The position numbers and the translations under genes are program-made. A model generated the notes under the pieces. The model was not told where the DNA came from, searched no databases, and saw only the letters and a list, made by a program, of their open reading frames with translations. From the NCBI GenBank assembly GCA_046351215.1, contig JAXLYX010000012.1, positions 124,001-188,000 of the forward strand: a DNA stretch of 64,000 nucleotides, written 5' to 3'. This DNA is from JAXLYX01 sp046351215. Lineage in GTDB: Bacteria > Myxococcota_A > Polyangia > Polyangiales > Houyiibacteriaceae. Shown here one piece after another: positions 49,045 through 57,574 of the stretch (positions within the stretch are counted from its first letter, which is position 1; each line of letters starts with the position of its first letter).

Positions 49045-50154
49045 TCAGTAGGGGACGCAGATCGACACGCCGAACGGCAGGCTCGGGACGTCCTTCATGT
49101 CGGCGCAGCGGAAGCCGTAGCCGCACTGAGCGTCGGTGGTGCAGCGCTCGACGCAGACCTGCATGGTGTTGCCGACGACGCCCGCCGGCGCGCAGTAGCC
49201 GTTCTGGCCGTTGAGGCTGAGCGGGCAGACCGCATCGGACGCGCACGCGATGGTGCAGATGCTCTGCGAGGCCATGTTGTTGCTGTTCGGCAGCTTCGCG
49301 TCGAGCTGCTCGCAGCGGGTGAGGCCGGTGTCGCACTCCGTCAGCGTGGTGCAGATGTCGTAGGCCTTCTGTCGCGGCACACCGGCGCCCGAGCCCGGCA
49401 CGCAGAGGCGGGTGCCTGCGGGCTCCGTGCTGTGCGTCGACAGCTGGGTCGAGTCGAGGCAGGTGCTGCCCGCCTGGCAATCCGCGTTCGTGTAGCAGCG
49501 CGGGACGCAGGTCTGCATGTTGTTGCCGAGGAAGCCGTAGGGCGCGCAGTAGCCGTACTGACCGTTGGCGCCGATCGGGCAGAAGGCGTCGCCCGCGCAG
49601 GCGACGGTGCAGAGGGTCGTGGAGACGGCTCCGGCGCCCCAGTCGGCGGCGAAGTACTGGCAGCGGGTCGCGTCCGCGCTGCAGTTCTTGAGGTCGTTGT
49701 TGCACGACTGGTACATCGTCGAGCTCGCCGGCGGCTCGCCCGGGACGCAGACGCGCGTTCCGTAGGGCACCTGGGCGCCGGTCGAGAGCTGCTGCGCGTC
49801 GAGGCAGGACCAACCCGGATCGCAGTCGTTGTTCGTGTAGCAGCGCGGGAGACAGGTCTGCATGCTGTTGCCGAGGACGGCCGTCGTGGTGCAGTAGCCG
49901 TTCTGGCCGTTCGGACCGATCGGACAGTTCGCGTCGGTGGCGCAGGCGATCGTGCAGATCGACGAGCTCGCCACGCCGGAGCCCCAGTTGATCGAGAAGT
50001 CCTGACACCGCGTGGCGTTCAGGTCGCAGCTCGAGAGCGTGCTGCACTCGGAGTAGAGTGGCGCGCCGCCCGTCCCGGACGAGTTCGTGACCACGCAGCC
50101 GGTCATCGAGACGGCAGCGCAAGCGATTGCGAGCAGCGTTGAACGCAAGTTCAT
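49045..50154 (-). CDS. Lipoprotein with three 12-cysteine repeats
   Basis: A 369-residue protein: lipoprotein signal (LLAIACAAVSMTGC, Cys20), then three modules of about 115 residues, each with 12 cysteines. In module one these are Cys37, 43, 50, 67, 71, 77, 88, 101, 105, 111, 117, 136; in module two 151, 158, 165, 182, 186, 192, 203, 216, 220, 226, 232, 251; in module three 268, 274, 281, 300, 304, 310, 321, 334, 338, 344, 350, 366. The spacing is nearly identical, so each module should be a small disulfide-rich domain. Recurring words: CTIACATD, NGQNGYC, CYTNxDC, GTRVCVPG. Function unknown; surface adhesion or binding is inference. Confidence 0.85.
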   Translation of the reverse strand: MNLRSTLLAIACAAVSMTGCVVTNSSGTGGAPLYSECSTLSSCDLNATRCQDFSINWGSGVASSSICTIACATDANCPIGPNGQNGYCTTTAVLGNSMQTCLPRCYTNNDCDPGWSCLDAQQLSTGAQVPYGTRVCVPGEPPASSTMYQSCNNDLKNCSADATRCQYFAADWGAGAVSTTLCTVACAGDAFCPIGANGQYGYCAPYGFLGNNMQTCVPRCYTNADCQAGSTCLDSTQLSTHSTEPAGTRLCVPGSGAGVPRQKAYDICTTLTECDTGLTRCEQLDAKLPNSNNMASQSICTIACASDAVCPLSLNGQNGYCAPAGVVGNTMQVCVERCTTDAQCGYGFRCADMKDVPSLPFGVSICVPY

Positions 50155-50256
50155 GTTCCAGTCTCCCTCGCCCCAAGACTACACGAGCCGGCCCGGCCCG
50201 CTATCGTCCTGTGACGCGATCGGCCTCCGGAATCTTCAACGACCACGTCGTCTTCG

Positions 50257-51285
50257 ATGCTGGAGGGAAGCGCCCCCTTCCGGGGCCTTCCTTCGTACGA
50301 TGTGCGTGTGGAAATCTCCCCCCCAGCGCTCGCTTGGCCCCCCGGTGTGGACGGCGCCGCTCGTGCGGACCTGGCCGCTCGGGCCGACATCCTGCTCGCG
50401 TCCTCGGGCCTTCCGGACGGAATCCAGCGGTGGGCTCCCTCGCTCCACCTCCCGCTCGCGGCTCGGCTCGCCGCGCAGGCGAGGGCGCTCGGCCGGACGC
50501 TCGTCGTCGGCGTCCAGGGCGCGCAGGGCTCGGGCAAGACGACGGCCGCGTCCGCCCTGAAGACCCTCCTCGAGGGCCTCTTCGACGTGCGCTGCGCCGC
50601 GATCTCGATCGACGACTTCTACCTCCGGAAGGAAGAGCGGGCCCGGCTCGCGTCCGAGGTCCACCCACTCTTCCGCACTCGCGGTGTGCCCGGCACACAC
50701 GACGTCACGCTGGCGCTCGCGACGTTCGACCGGCTGGCCGCGTTGCCCGCGGGGGCGACGATGCGCCTCCCCGCCTTCGACAAGGCGATCGACGATCGGA
50801 TGCCCGAGGACCGCTGGCCCGTGATCCGAGGGCCCGTCGACGTGGTTCTCTTCGAAGGCTGGTGCGTCGGGGTCTCACCGATGCCCGAGGCCGAGCTCGC
50901 GCTGCCCGTGAACGCGCTCGAGCGCGAGGAGGATCCCGACGGGCGCTGGCGCACGGCGATCCGCGAGGCGCTCGCCGGCCCCTATCGCGCGCTCTTCGCA
51001 CGCCTCGATCGCCTCGTCGTCTTCCAGGCGCCTTCCTTCGACGTCGTGCTCGGTTGGCGTCGCGAGCAGGAACGAGCGCTGCGCCGCGTGCGCGGCAGCG
51101 ACGCCGGCATGGACGACGAGGCGCTCGTCCGCTTCGTCGCCCACTACGAGCGGGTCACGCGCTGGGCGATGGTCGACCTGCCGCGGAGGGCCGACGTCCT
51201 CGTGCGTCTCGATGCCTCGCGCGTCCCGATCGCGATCGAGGCGCGCGGCTCATTCCACGCCGAGGAAGGCGAGCGTGGGCGGTAG
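50257..51285 (+). CDS. P-loop kinase, D-glycerate-3-kinase-like
   Basis: A 342-residue P-loop protein. Walker A is GVQGAQGSGKTTAASAL (about 84-100), then ISIDDFYLRKEERARLA with the acidic substrate residues, GTHDVTLALATFD, LPAFDKAIDDR and DVVLFEGWCVG, the pattern of glycerate-kinase/Tda10-like enzymes related to uridine kinases. It probably phosphorylates glycerate or a similar small acceptor. ATG 50257 is the start used, though GTG 50302 is possible because the fold begins later. It converges with and overlaps the hydrolase gene by 36 bases. Confidence 0.85.
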   Translation: MLEGSAPFRGLPSYDVRVEISPPALAWPPGVDGAARADLAARADILLASSGLPDGIQRWAPSLHLPLAARLAAQARALGRTLVVGVQGAQGSGKTTAASALKTLLEGLFDVRCAAISIDDFYLRKEERARLASEVHPLFRTRGVPGTHDVTLALATFDRLAALPAGATMRLPAFDKAIDDRMPEDRWPVIRGPVDVVLFEGWCVGVSPMPEAELALPVNALEREEDPDGRWRTAIREALAGPYRALFARLDRLVVFQAPSFDVVLGWRREQERALRRVRGSDAGMDDEALVRFVAHYERVTRWAMVDLPRRADVLVRLDASRVPIAIEARGSFHAEEGERGR

Positions 51286-52188
51286 GAACCGCTCGACCGC
51301 GTCCACGTGCGCGAAGTGGGATGCCCGCGGGAGCCAGACGAGCTCGGCGTCGGGCACGAGGGCGTGGAGGCGCGTGCCGACCGAGGGAGGCACCATCGGA
51401 TCCCGCTCCGCGTAGAGGAGCACGAGAGGGATCGGGAACGCCTCGCGGCGCGCGCGCCGGGACTCGAGGCGATCCTCGAAGTCGCCGAAGTCGGACGGAT
51501 CCATCGTCTCCCGCAGGATGCGCGCGAACGCGTGCAGACCGTCCGGCGTCGCGAGCGGCGCACCGTACACGTCGAGCTCCTCGATCGATTTCAGCGACTC
51601 GTCGTAGTAGTGGACGTTCCGCTGGATCCAGGTGCGGAGGTCCTGACGCACGGCCGTCGCGAGGACCCGCTCGGCGAAGGGGAGCGACATCGCCGTGCGG
51701 AGCGCGTAGAAGCGCGGCATCGGAACCGCCGGCGAGTGCAGGTTCACGAGGCGAGCGATGGCGCCCGGATCGTCGAGCGCGAGGAGCATGGAGAGGTAGC
51801 CGCCGAGCGAATTGCCGATCACGTCGCAGCCGCGGATCCCGACGGCCCTCTGGAAGTCCGCGATCGAGCTCGCGAGCGCGCGGGCGCGGTAGGGACGATC
51901 GGGCTTTTCGGACATGCCCTGGCCCACGAGGTCGGGGACGTAGACCGTGAAATGCCTCGCGAGCGGCTCGATGACGTAGCGGAACGAGTAGCCGCTCGTC
52001 ATGAGGCCGTGCACGAGCAGGAGCGGAGGGCCTTCGCCGAGCCGACGATACGCGATGCGATGGCGGCCGAACGCCGACGACTCGACCAGCACGTCGAGCA
52101 CCGGGAGCTCGAGGAAGCGGTGCGGGATGCGGGGACGGAGAGGGAGCGCCGAGACGGGGAGCGTGGCGAACGGGGCGGAGGGCGGCAC
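51250..52188 (-). CDS. Alpha/beta-fold hydrolase
   Basis: A 312-residue hydrolase. Oxyanion segment LLLVHGLMTSGYSFR (about 56-70), nucleophile elbow DVIGNSLGGYLSM (Ser about 127), an acid Asp in LLYAERDPMVPP and the catalytic His in RASHFAHVD near the C-terminus make a complete triad. The sequence is of the haloalkane-dehalogenase / epoxide-hydrolase-like lineage, but the Ser nucleophile indicates an esterase or C-C hydrolase activity. It starts at GTG 52188. No signal peptide, so probably cytoplasmic; substrate unknown. Confidence 0.9.
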   Translation of the reverse strand: MPPSAPFATLPVSALPLRPRIPHRFLELPVLDVLVESSAFGRHRIAYRRLGEGPPLLLVHGLMTSGYSFRYVIEPLARHFTVYVPDLVGQGMSEKPDRPYRARALASSIADFQRAVGIRGCDVIGNSLGGYLSMLLALDDPGAIARLVNLHSPAVPMPRFYALRTAMSLPFAERVLATAVRQDLRTWIQRNVHYYDESLKSIEELDVYGAPLATPDGLHAFARILRETMDPSDFGDFEDRLESRRARREAFPIPLVLLYAERDPMVPPSVGTRLHALVPDAELVWLPRASHFAHVDAVERFLPPTLAFLGVE

Positions 52189-52221
52189 GGCGGCATCCTA
52201 CCGGATGCCCGACCCGTCGCG

Positions 52222-53586
52222 TCAGAGTTCGTTGGGCAGCCAGGGCGGCGTCGAAGGGGGCCGCGAGGTCGGCTTCCGGACCGGGAGCGACACGCCGAAG
52301 CACGAGCCCACGCCGAGCGTGCTCCGGACGTCGACCCGGGCCCCGAGCACCTCGGCGAGGCGCTTCACCAGCGCGAGGCCGAGCCCGACCCCCCCGTGCT
52401 CGCGCTCCGCGGAGCCGTCGACCTGGCGGAACGGCTCGAAGATCCGCTCGAGGTCCCCGTCCGGGATGCCCTCGCCGGTGTCCTCGACCTCGAACCTCAC
52501 GTGGGTCGAGCCCTCGCGTTTCGCGCGGATCGTGATCTTCCCACCGTCCGCGGTGAACTTGATCGCGTTCGACACGAGGTTCATCAGGATCTGGACCAGC
52601 TTTCCCCGATCGGTCTCGACGATCGGGAGGTCGCGCTCCGCCACGAGATCGAGGACGAGGTCGCGCGTGCCGATGACGCCGCGGCCGCTCGCCACGATGC
52701 GCTCGAGGAGCTCGTCGAGATCGACGGCGCCCCGCTCGAGCACCAGCTTCCCCGCCTCGGCGCGCGAGAGCGCGAGGATGTCGTCGACGAGCGCGAGCAG
52801 CGATTGGGCGCTCCGCTTGATCTCCGCCTGGGCCCGCTTCTGCTTCTCGCTGACCTCTCCGTAGATGCCCGACGCGACGAGGTCCGAGAGACCGCAGATG
52901 CCGTGGATGGGCGTGCGGAGCTCGTGCGTCACGTTGGCCATGAAGAGGCTCTTCTCCTTGCTCGCCTCGACCAGCGCGCGCGTCTTCTGCTCGAGCGCGA
53001 TCTGCTTCTCGCGGAGCTCCCTCAGGATCGCCGCCGTGAAGAACGTCGGGATCGCGAGCACGAAGAGCCCGAGCACGAGGAGCATGAAGACGTAGCCCGA
53101 CGTCACCTGCCCGTGGTCGATCGCCGGAGGCGAGAGGGGCGGCAGGATCCCGAGCGAGACCGCGCTCAACATCGACGCGTAGAGCACGAAGACCGTGCTC
53201 GCGACGAGGATCGTCACGCGGAGGTTGCTGAGGAGCGCGACGACCGTGAGCTCGATCGTGTAGATCGCGAAGAGCGGCGAGAGCGGACCGCCCGTGAGGT
53301 AGATGGCCCACGTGAGCGCGATGCAGTCGGCGAGCACGTTCAGGGCCGCCGCCTCGAGCACGAGGACGTTCTTCCGGAGCGACAGCCAGGCGAGCGTGTT
53401 CGTGCCGAGCTTCAGCAGCACCGGCAGGAAGTAGACGTAGCCGAACGGGACGAGCTCGAGGTACAGCCCCACCACGGCGAGCGCCGCGAAGAGACTGACG
53501 AGGACCAGCCCCGAGCGGACGCTGAACTCGAGCTGGGGCCTGCGCGAGGGCAGGGCCATCTCGGCGAGGAACGCCGGATAGCGCAT
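52222..53586 (-). CDS. Membrane sensor histidine kinase
   Basis: A 454-residue kinase with about six membrane spans (about 28-200: GLVLVSLFAALAVVGLYLEL, VTILVASTVFVLYASML, YVFMLLVLGLFVLAIP), a phosphotransfer helix with ANVTHELRTPIHGICG, and an ATPase domain (NLVSNAIKFTADGG, DTGEGIPDGD, GVGLGLALVKRLAEV). The spans hold no obvious extracytoplasmic sensor, as in the MASE-type kinases. ATG 53586 is preceded by the stop of the response-regulator gene, eight bases away; they form a two-component pair with the regulator first. The signal is unknown. Confidence 0.92.
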   Translation of the reverse strand: MRYPAFLAEMALPSRRPQLEFSVRSGLVLVSLFAALAVVGLYLELVPFGYVYFLPVLLKLGTNTLAWLSLRKNVLVLEAAALNVLADCIALTWAIYLTGGPLSPLFAIYTIELTVVALLSNLRVTILVASTVFVLYASMLSAVSLGILPPLSPPAIDHGQVTSGYVFMLLVLGLFVLAIPTFFTAAILRELREKQIALEQKTRALVEASKEKSLFMANVTHELRTPIHGICGLSDLVASGIYGEVSEKQKRAQAEIKRSAQSLLALVDDILALSRAEAGKLVLERGAVDLDELLERIVASGRGVIGTRDLVLDLVAERDLPIVETDRGKLVQILMNLVSNAIKFTADGGKITIRAKREGSTHVRFEVEDTGEGIPDGDLERIFEPFRQVDGSAEREHGGVGLGLALVKRLAEVLGARVDVRSTLGVGSCFGVSLPVRKPTSRPPSTPPWLPNEL

Positions 53587-53594
53587 CGACTTGG

Positions 53595-53975
53595 TCAGGC
53601 CGCCTCGGCGAGGAGCTCTCTGATGCGAGCCAACATCTGCTGCATGTCGAAGGGCTTCACCATGTAGGCGTCCGCGCGGAGGCCTTCGTGGGCGTACTTG
53701 GCGCCGTGGTCCTCGTCCCGGTAGAAGGCGCTCATCAGGAGCACGGGCGTGTTCCTCCCGTGCTCCGTCCGCTTCACCTCGAAGCAGACCTCGAAGCCGT
53801 TCTTCCGCGGGAGCATCACGTCGACGAGCATGAGGTCGGGCCGATCCTTCTCGAAGCGCTCGACGCCCTCGACGCCGTTCTTGGCGCGCGTGACCGAGTA
53901 GCCGTTCGCGCCGAGGAAGTCCTCGAGGACCATCGCGCTCACGGGGTCGTCTTCGACCAACAGGATCTTCTTCAT
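53595..53975 (-). CDS. Single-domain response regulator
   Basis: A 126-residue CheY-like receiver without an output domain. Acidic pocket KKILLVEDDPVSA, phosphoacceptor Asp in LMLVDVMLPRKNGF, the switch Ser in LLMSAFYRDEDHG and Lys in AYMVKPFDMQQM are all present. It is probably phosphorylated by the histidine kinase encoded directly downstream (eight bases), and must act by binding a partner protein. An insertion (RDEDHGAKYAHEG) after the switch strand lengthens it slightly. ATG 53975. Confidence 0.95.
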   Translation of the reverse strand: MKKILLVEDDPVSAMVLEDFLGANGYSVTRAKNGVEGVERFEKDRPDLMLVDVMLPRKNGFEVCFEVKRTEHGRNTPVLLMSAFYRDEDHGAKYAHEGLRADAYMVKPFDMQQMLARIRELLAEAA

Positions 53976-54117
53976 GTCCGAGCCCTCCCCTCGTACGGCT
54001 CCCAGCGTAGATCACCCCCGCGCGTCATCCCAGTCACGGATTCGGGGTTCGCCCCATTTCCGTGGGTGGATGTGCGCATCGGTCGACGCGCTCCCCGACC
54101 TGCCGCCCGCACGGGGC

Positions 54118-56061
54118 TCAGGGCAGTACGACGGCTCCGTGCGGCGGGACGCTGTGCCCCGCGATGCGCACGGCCTCGTCGGTCACGTCGATCGCGAGAC
54201 GTCCTCCGTCCGGCAGGCGGTAGAGACTCGGAGCGACCTCCGTCGACGAGCCCGGCGTCGAGGCCCAGTCGACGACCGGATTCGCGAGCCGCGTGGGCGG
54301 CGTCTCCGGGAAGTAGTCGAGCGGGAAGGCGGGGACGCCGCCCGTGCCGAGGGACACGCGCCGTGCATCGAGGCCGAGCGATCGGCGAGCCTCCGGCAGC
54401 GTGCGCTGATCGTCCGAGAGGAAGTAGGCGCCCCCCGAGAGCGCGACGACCCAGGAGCCCACGTCCACCTCGTCGGTCGTCATCTCGGCGCCCCCCATCC
54501 GCTGGATCAGCGGGTCGGCGTCGCAGAGGATCCGCGTGCAGAGCGGGTACCGGAGCGCGACGCTGCGGAGCTGATCGACGGTGAACGACCACATCGGGCC
54601 GATCGGCTCGAGCACGATGTCGCCGCCGACGCGCCAGGCGTTCACGTGCGGCAGGGTGGCCTGTCCCGGCGCGCCGACCGCGAGGAGGATCGTGTCCGGG
54701 CCGGCGGCGGTCCGGATCGTCTCGAGCGCGAGGTGGTACGCCTGGAAGCCCGTGACCGCCTGCGCGCGCGTGTCCTCGAGCGCCGCGGCGAAGAGGAAGT
54801 CGATCTTCAGGAAGTCGTAGCCCCACGCGACGATCGTCGAGATCACGCTCGCGAGGTGCGCGCGCGCGTCGGGCTGCGTGACGTCGAGGACGCGCATGTC
54901 GCCGTGCTTCGGATGCACGTAGCGGGCGTTCGGAAGGAACCAGTCGGGATGGGCCGAGACGAGCGTGGAGTCGGCGTCGACCAGCATCGGTGCGAGCCAG
55001 ACGCCGACCTCGAAGCCCTGGCCGTGCAGATCCGCGGCGAGACCCGAGAGCCCTCGCGGGAACTTCGCGTTCGGTGTCCACTCGCCCCAGAGCATCTGCC
55101 ATCCGTCGTCGACGACGATGCGCAGCTTGCTGCCGGCCGGGGCGAGCGGGGCCAGCCGCTCCCGCGCGAGCGTCGCGTTCGCGAGCACGTCGGCCTCCGA
55201 CACCGTGTCGAAGAGCTGGTACCAGGAGTTCCAACCGACGTCGGCCCGCGTCCGCTCGGGGCGTCCGTCGTCGAAGGTCGGCAGGGAGCGACCGTACGCG
55301 GTCAGGACGGTCTCCGCCGAGCCGGCGTCGAGCCGGAACGTCTCGCCCTCGACGACGCCGCCGGCCGCCACGGAGACGCTCTCGCCGGCCATCCCGCTCA
55401 CGGCGCGGATCGCGAACGTCGGGCTCGACGGATCATCGCGCGTGAGCTGGACCCAGGGCTTCCATCGCGCGGTCGTCGTGGCGCCGACGAGGAGCGTCGG
55501 GCCGCCGCCGCCGACGGCGGTCCAGAACCACGAGAGCTGCTTCCCGTCCGAGAACCGGTTGTTGTCGAGGTTGTGCAGGGCGAGGTCGACGTCCTCGTCG
55601 GTCGGGGTCGGCGGGATCGCGATCACCCCGCTCGCCGACCAGGACTGGAAGCCGTCGACGACCATGCCGCGCTCGCCGCGCACGTAGCCTTCGCCGACGA
55701 GCGCGAGCGCCGTCACCGTCGCCGGCGTCGAAGCGACGAAGCGCGCGCGAACCGTCGACGTCGCGGGATCGTGCACGAGCTCCACCACACCGGCCCCGCC
55801 GGCCGGGCAGGACACCACGTCGCCGCTCACGGCGCAGCCACCGTCGAGCCCCGCGCCGTGCCATTCGGTCCCCACGCGCACCGACGGGAGGAGGCGGAGC
55901 GCTTCGTCCGAGCACCTGTGGCCGAAGTAGAAGCCCGATTCCGACGTGGGCCCGCAGCCGAGCGGAGTCGGCGCTTCGTCGCCGCAGCCCGCGCTCGCCG
56001 TCGCGAGCGTGAACGCGGTGGTCAGGGGGAGCAGCGCGGCGATCGAGCGGGGCGTTCTCAT
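54118..56061 (-). CDS. Alpha-galactosidase-like glycoside hydrolase (GH36-type) lipoprotein
   Basis: A 647-residue protein: lipoprotein signal (LTTAFTLATASAGC, Cys26), an N-terminal beta-sandwich domain of about 240 residues, then the TIM barrel of the melibiase/GH36 clan (VGWNSWYQLFDT, RIVVDDGWQMLWGEW, FEVGVWLAPMLVD, and the nucleophile motif DFLKIDFLF with Asp in KID), and a C-terminal beta domain. The acid/base is probably in ILCDADPLIQ. It should cut terminal alpha-galactosides or related alpha-sugars outside the cell. ATG 56061 starts the signal peptide. It is divergent from the Spo0M-like gene with 220 bases between. Confidence 0.88.
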   Translation of the reverse strand: MRTPRSIAALLPLTTAFTLATASAGCGDEAPTPLGCGPTSESGFYFGHRCSDEALRLLPSVRVGTEWHGAGLDGGCAVSGDVVSCPAGGAGVVELVHDPATSTVRARFVASTPATVTALALVGEGYVRGERGMVVDGFQSWSASGVIAIPPTPTDEDVDLALHNLDNNRFSDGKQLSWFWTAVGGGGPTLLVGATTTARWKPWVQLTRDDPSSPTFAIRAVSGMAGESVSVAAGGVVEGETFRLDAGSAETVLTAYGRSLPTFDDGRPERTRADVGWNSWYQLFDTVSEADVLANATLARERLAPLAPAGSKLRIVVDDGWQMLWGEWTPNAKFPRGLSGLAADLHGQGFEVGVWLAPMLVDADSTLVSAHPDWFLPNARYVHPKHGDMRVLDVTQPDARAHLASVISTIVAWGYDFLKIDFLFAAALEDTRAQAVTGFQAYHLALETIRTAAGPDTILLAVGAPGQATLPHVNAWRVGGDIVLEPIGPMWSFTVDQLRSVALRYPLCTRILCDADPLIQRMGGAEMTTDEVDVGSWVVALSGGAYFLSDDQRTLPEARRSLGLDARRVSLGTGGVPAFPLDYFPETPPTRLANPVVDWASTPGSSTEVAPSLYRLPDGGRLAIDVTDEAVRIAGHSVPPHGAVVLP

Positions 56062-56281
56062 GCCGCCAGGATATCCGAAGCCTCTCGGCGCTCGTCGCGT
56101 GCGCGCTCGAAGCCTCTTCCCCCGCCCCACAACGTCGTACACGCGTGAGCACGGGAGCGCGTTCGCTCGCGACATCGCACGTGCCGTCGTGAGACCATCG
56201 ATCCCCAGTTGGGAAGGGCGGCGCTCGGAGCGCCGTACCTCGTGCCATGCGTCGTCCATCGACGCGAGGGGAGGCGGGACC

Positions 56282-57574
56282 ATGGGTCTCTTCGACATGT
56301 TCGGAGCGGGCGGAGGAAAGCTGACGGTCGAGCCGCAGGCGCTGACGGTGCAGCCGGGACAGACGCTCCAAGGGAAGATCGCGTTCACCGCGGGCAAGCG
56401 CGCGCAGCAGATCACGAACATCAAGGCGCGGCTCGCGCAGACGCTGCAGCAGATGGAGATGACGCAGCAGGGGCCGCAGCCCCGCTCCCACTCGCAGAAC
56501 GTCTGCCCCGAGGTCACGCTCGCGGGCGCCTTCACCGCCGAGCCCGGCAACCGGTACGAGTTCGCGTTCTCGTTCCAGATCCCCGCGGGCATCCCGAGCT
56601 CGGCGCCGAACCTCTGCTCCTATCGACTCTCGGCGTCGGCGGACATCGACGGCGAGGTCGATCCCGGAGCGGGCGTCGACATCCAGGTCACGGGCGGCGC
56701 GATGCCGCAGGCGATGCCCGGCCAGCCGATGATGCAGGGGATGCCCGGTCAGCCGATGATGCAGGGGATGCCCGGTCAGCCGATGATGCAGGGGATGCCC
56801 GGTCAGCCGATGATGCAGGGGATGCCCGGTCAGCCGATGATGCAGGGGATGCCCGGCCAGCCGATGATGGCCGGCGTCGCCGGGGCGATGGGCGCCGCGA
56901 TGGGCGCGATGGCCGGCCAGCCGATGATGCAGGGGATGCCCGGTCAGCCGATGATGCAGGGGATGCCCGGTCAGCCGATGATGCAGGGGATGCCCGGCCA
57001 GCCGATGATGCAGGGGATGCCCGGTCAGCCGATGATGCAGGGGATGCCCGGCCAGCCGATGATGGCGCCGCAGGCGCCGATGGCGCCCCAGCCGCTCGGC
57101 GTCGGCTCGATGGTGAACGCTCAATGGCAGGACGGACGCTGGTATCCGGCGCGTGTCCTCCAGATGCAGAACGGCATGTTCGCCGTCGACTGGGTCGATC
57201 CGAACCTCGGCCAGTCGACGTGGGTCGGGCCGCACCAGGTGCAGCCGATGCCCGCGCAGCCGATGGCGGCTCAGCCCGGGTACGGCGCGCCCGCTCAGCC
57301 GCCGATGATGGGCGGCGCACCGATGGCCAAGCAGCCGGACCCCGGCTACGCGAAGCAGGGTGGCTACCCCGAGAAGGGCGGCTACCCCGAGAAGGGCATG
57401 GCCGCTTCGCCCGGCGTCGGTCCCGGGAGCGCCGTGCTCGCTCCCTGGCACGACGGACAGATGCATCCCGGTCGCGTCGTCCAGGTGCAGGGCAACATGG
57501 TCTGCGTCGACTGGGAGAACCCGCAGCTCGGCGCGAGCGCGTGGGTCGACGGGACCCGGATCAAGCCTCGGTGA
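56282..57574 (+). CDS. Spo0M-like protein with Met-rich repeats and two Tudor-like domains
   Basis: A 430-residue protein with an unusual layout. Residues 1-140 resemble the arrestin-like sporulation-control protein Spo0M (KLTVEPQALTVQPGQTLQGK, NRYEFAFSFQIPAGIPSSAP). Residues 145-265 are twelve copies of a nine-residue unit, GMPGQPMMQ, in two blocks separated by a Gly/Ala/Met-rich piece. Residues about 276-322 and 381-430 are two Tudor/Agenet-like modules (VNAQWQDGRWYPARVLQMQN and VLAPWHDGQMHPGRVVQVQG, each ending in a DW...W...). Between them lies a Pro/Gln/Lys stretch with GGYPEKGGYPEKG. GGGGAGGCGGGAC supports ATG 56282. The function is unknown; binding to methylated or basic peptides is a guess from the Tudor-like fold. 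Confidence 0.85.
   Translation: MGLFDMFGAGGGKLTVEPQALTVQPGQTLQGKIAFTAGKRAQQITNIKARLAQTLQQMEMTQQGPQPRSHSQNVCPEVTLAGAFTAEPGNRYEFAFSFQIPAGIPSSAPNLCSYRLSASADIDGEVDPGAGVDIQVTGGAMPQAMPGQPMMQGMPGQPMMQGMPGQPMMQGMPGQPMMQGMPGQPMMQGMPGQPMMAGVAGAMGAAMGAMAGQPMMQGMPGQPMMQGMPGQPMMQGMPGQPMMQGMPGQPMMQGMPGQPMMAPQAPMAPQPLGVGSMVNAQWQDGRWYPARVLQMQNGMFAVDWVDPNLGQSTWVGPHQVQPMPAQPMAAQPGYGAPAQPPMMGGAPMAKQPDPGYAKQGGYPEKGGYPEKGMAASPGVGPGSAVLAPWHDGQMHPGRVVQVQGNMVCVDWENPQLGASAWVDGTRIKPR
56714..56875. repeat. Tandem 27-base repeat block one (six units)
   Basis: Six head-to-tail units of 27 bases encoding MPGQPMMQG, the last ending MPGQPMMAG. The units are almost identical at the DNA level, differing at one position (CCCGGC/CCCGGT), so they are probably recently amplified and liable to change copy number. 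Confidence 0.95.
56909..57070. repeat. Tandem 27-base repeat block two (six units)
   Basis: A second block of six 27-base units, beginning with a variant (MAGQPMMQG) and ending in MPGQPMMAP. The sequence is the same as block one, with a 33-base Gly/Ala/Met-rich spacer between the blocks, suggesting duplication of a larger unit. Confidence 0.95.

Noticed and set aside
56714..57070. CRISPR-like spaced repeats
   Set aside because: Units are directly adjacent without spacers, 27 bases long and in frame in a coding gene.
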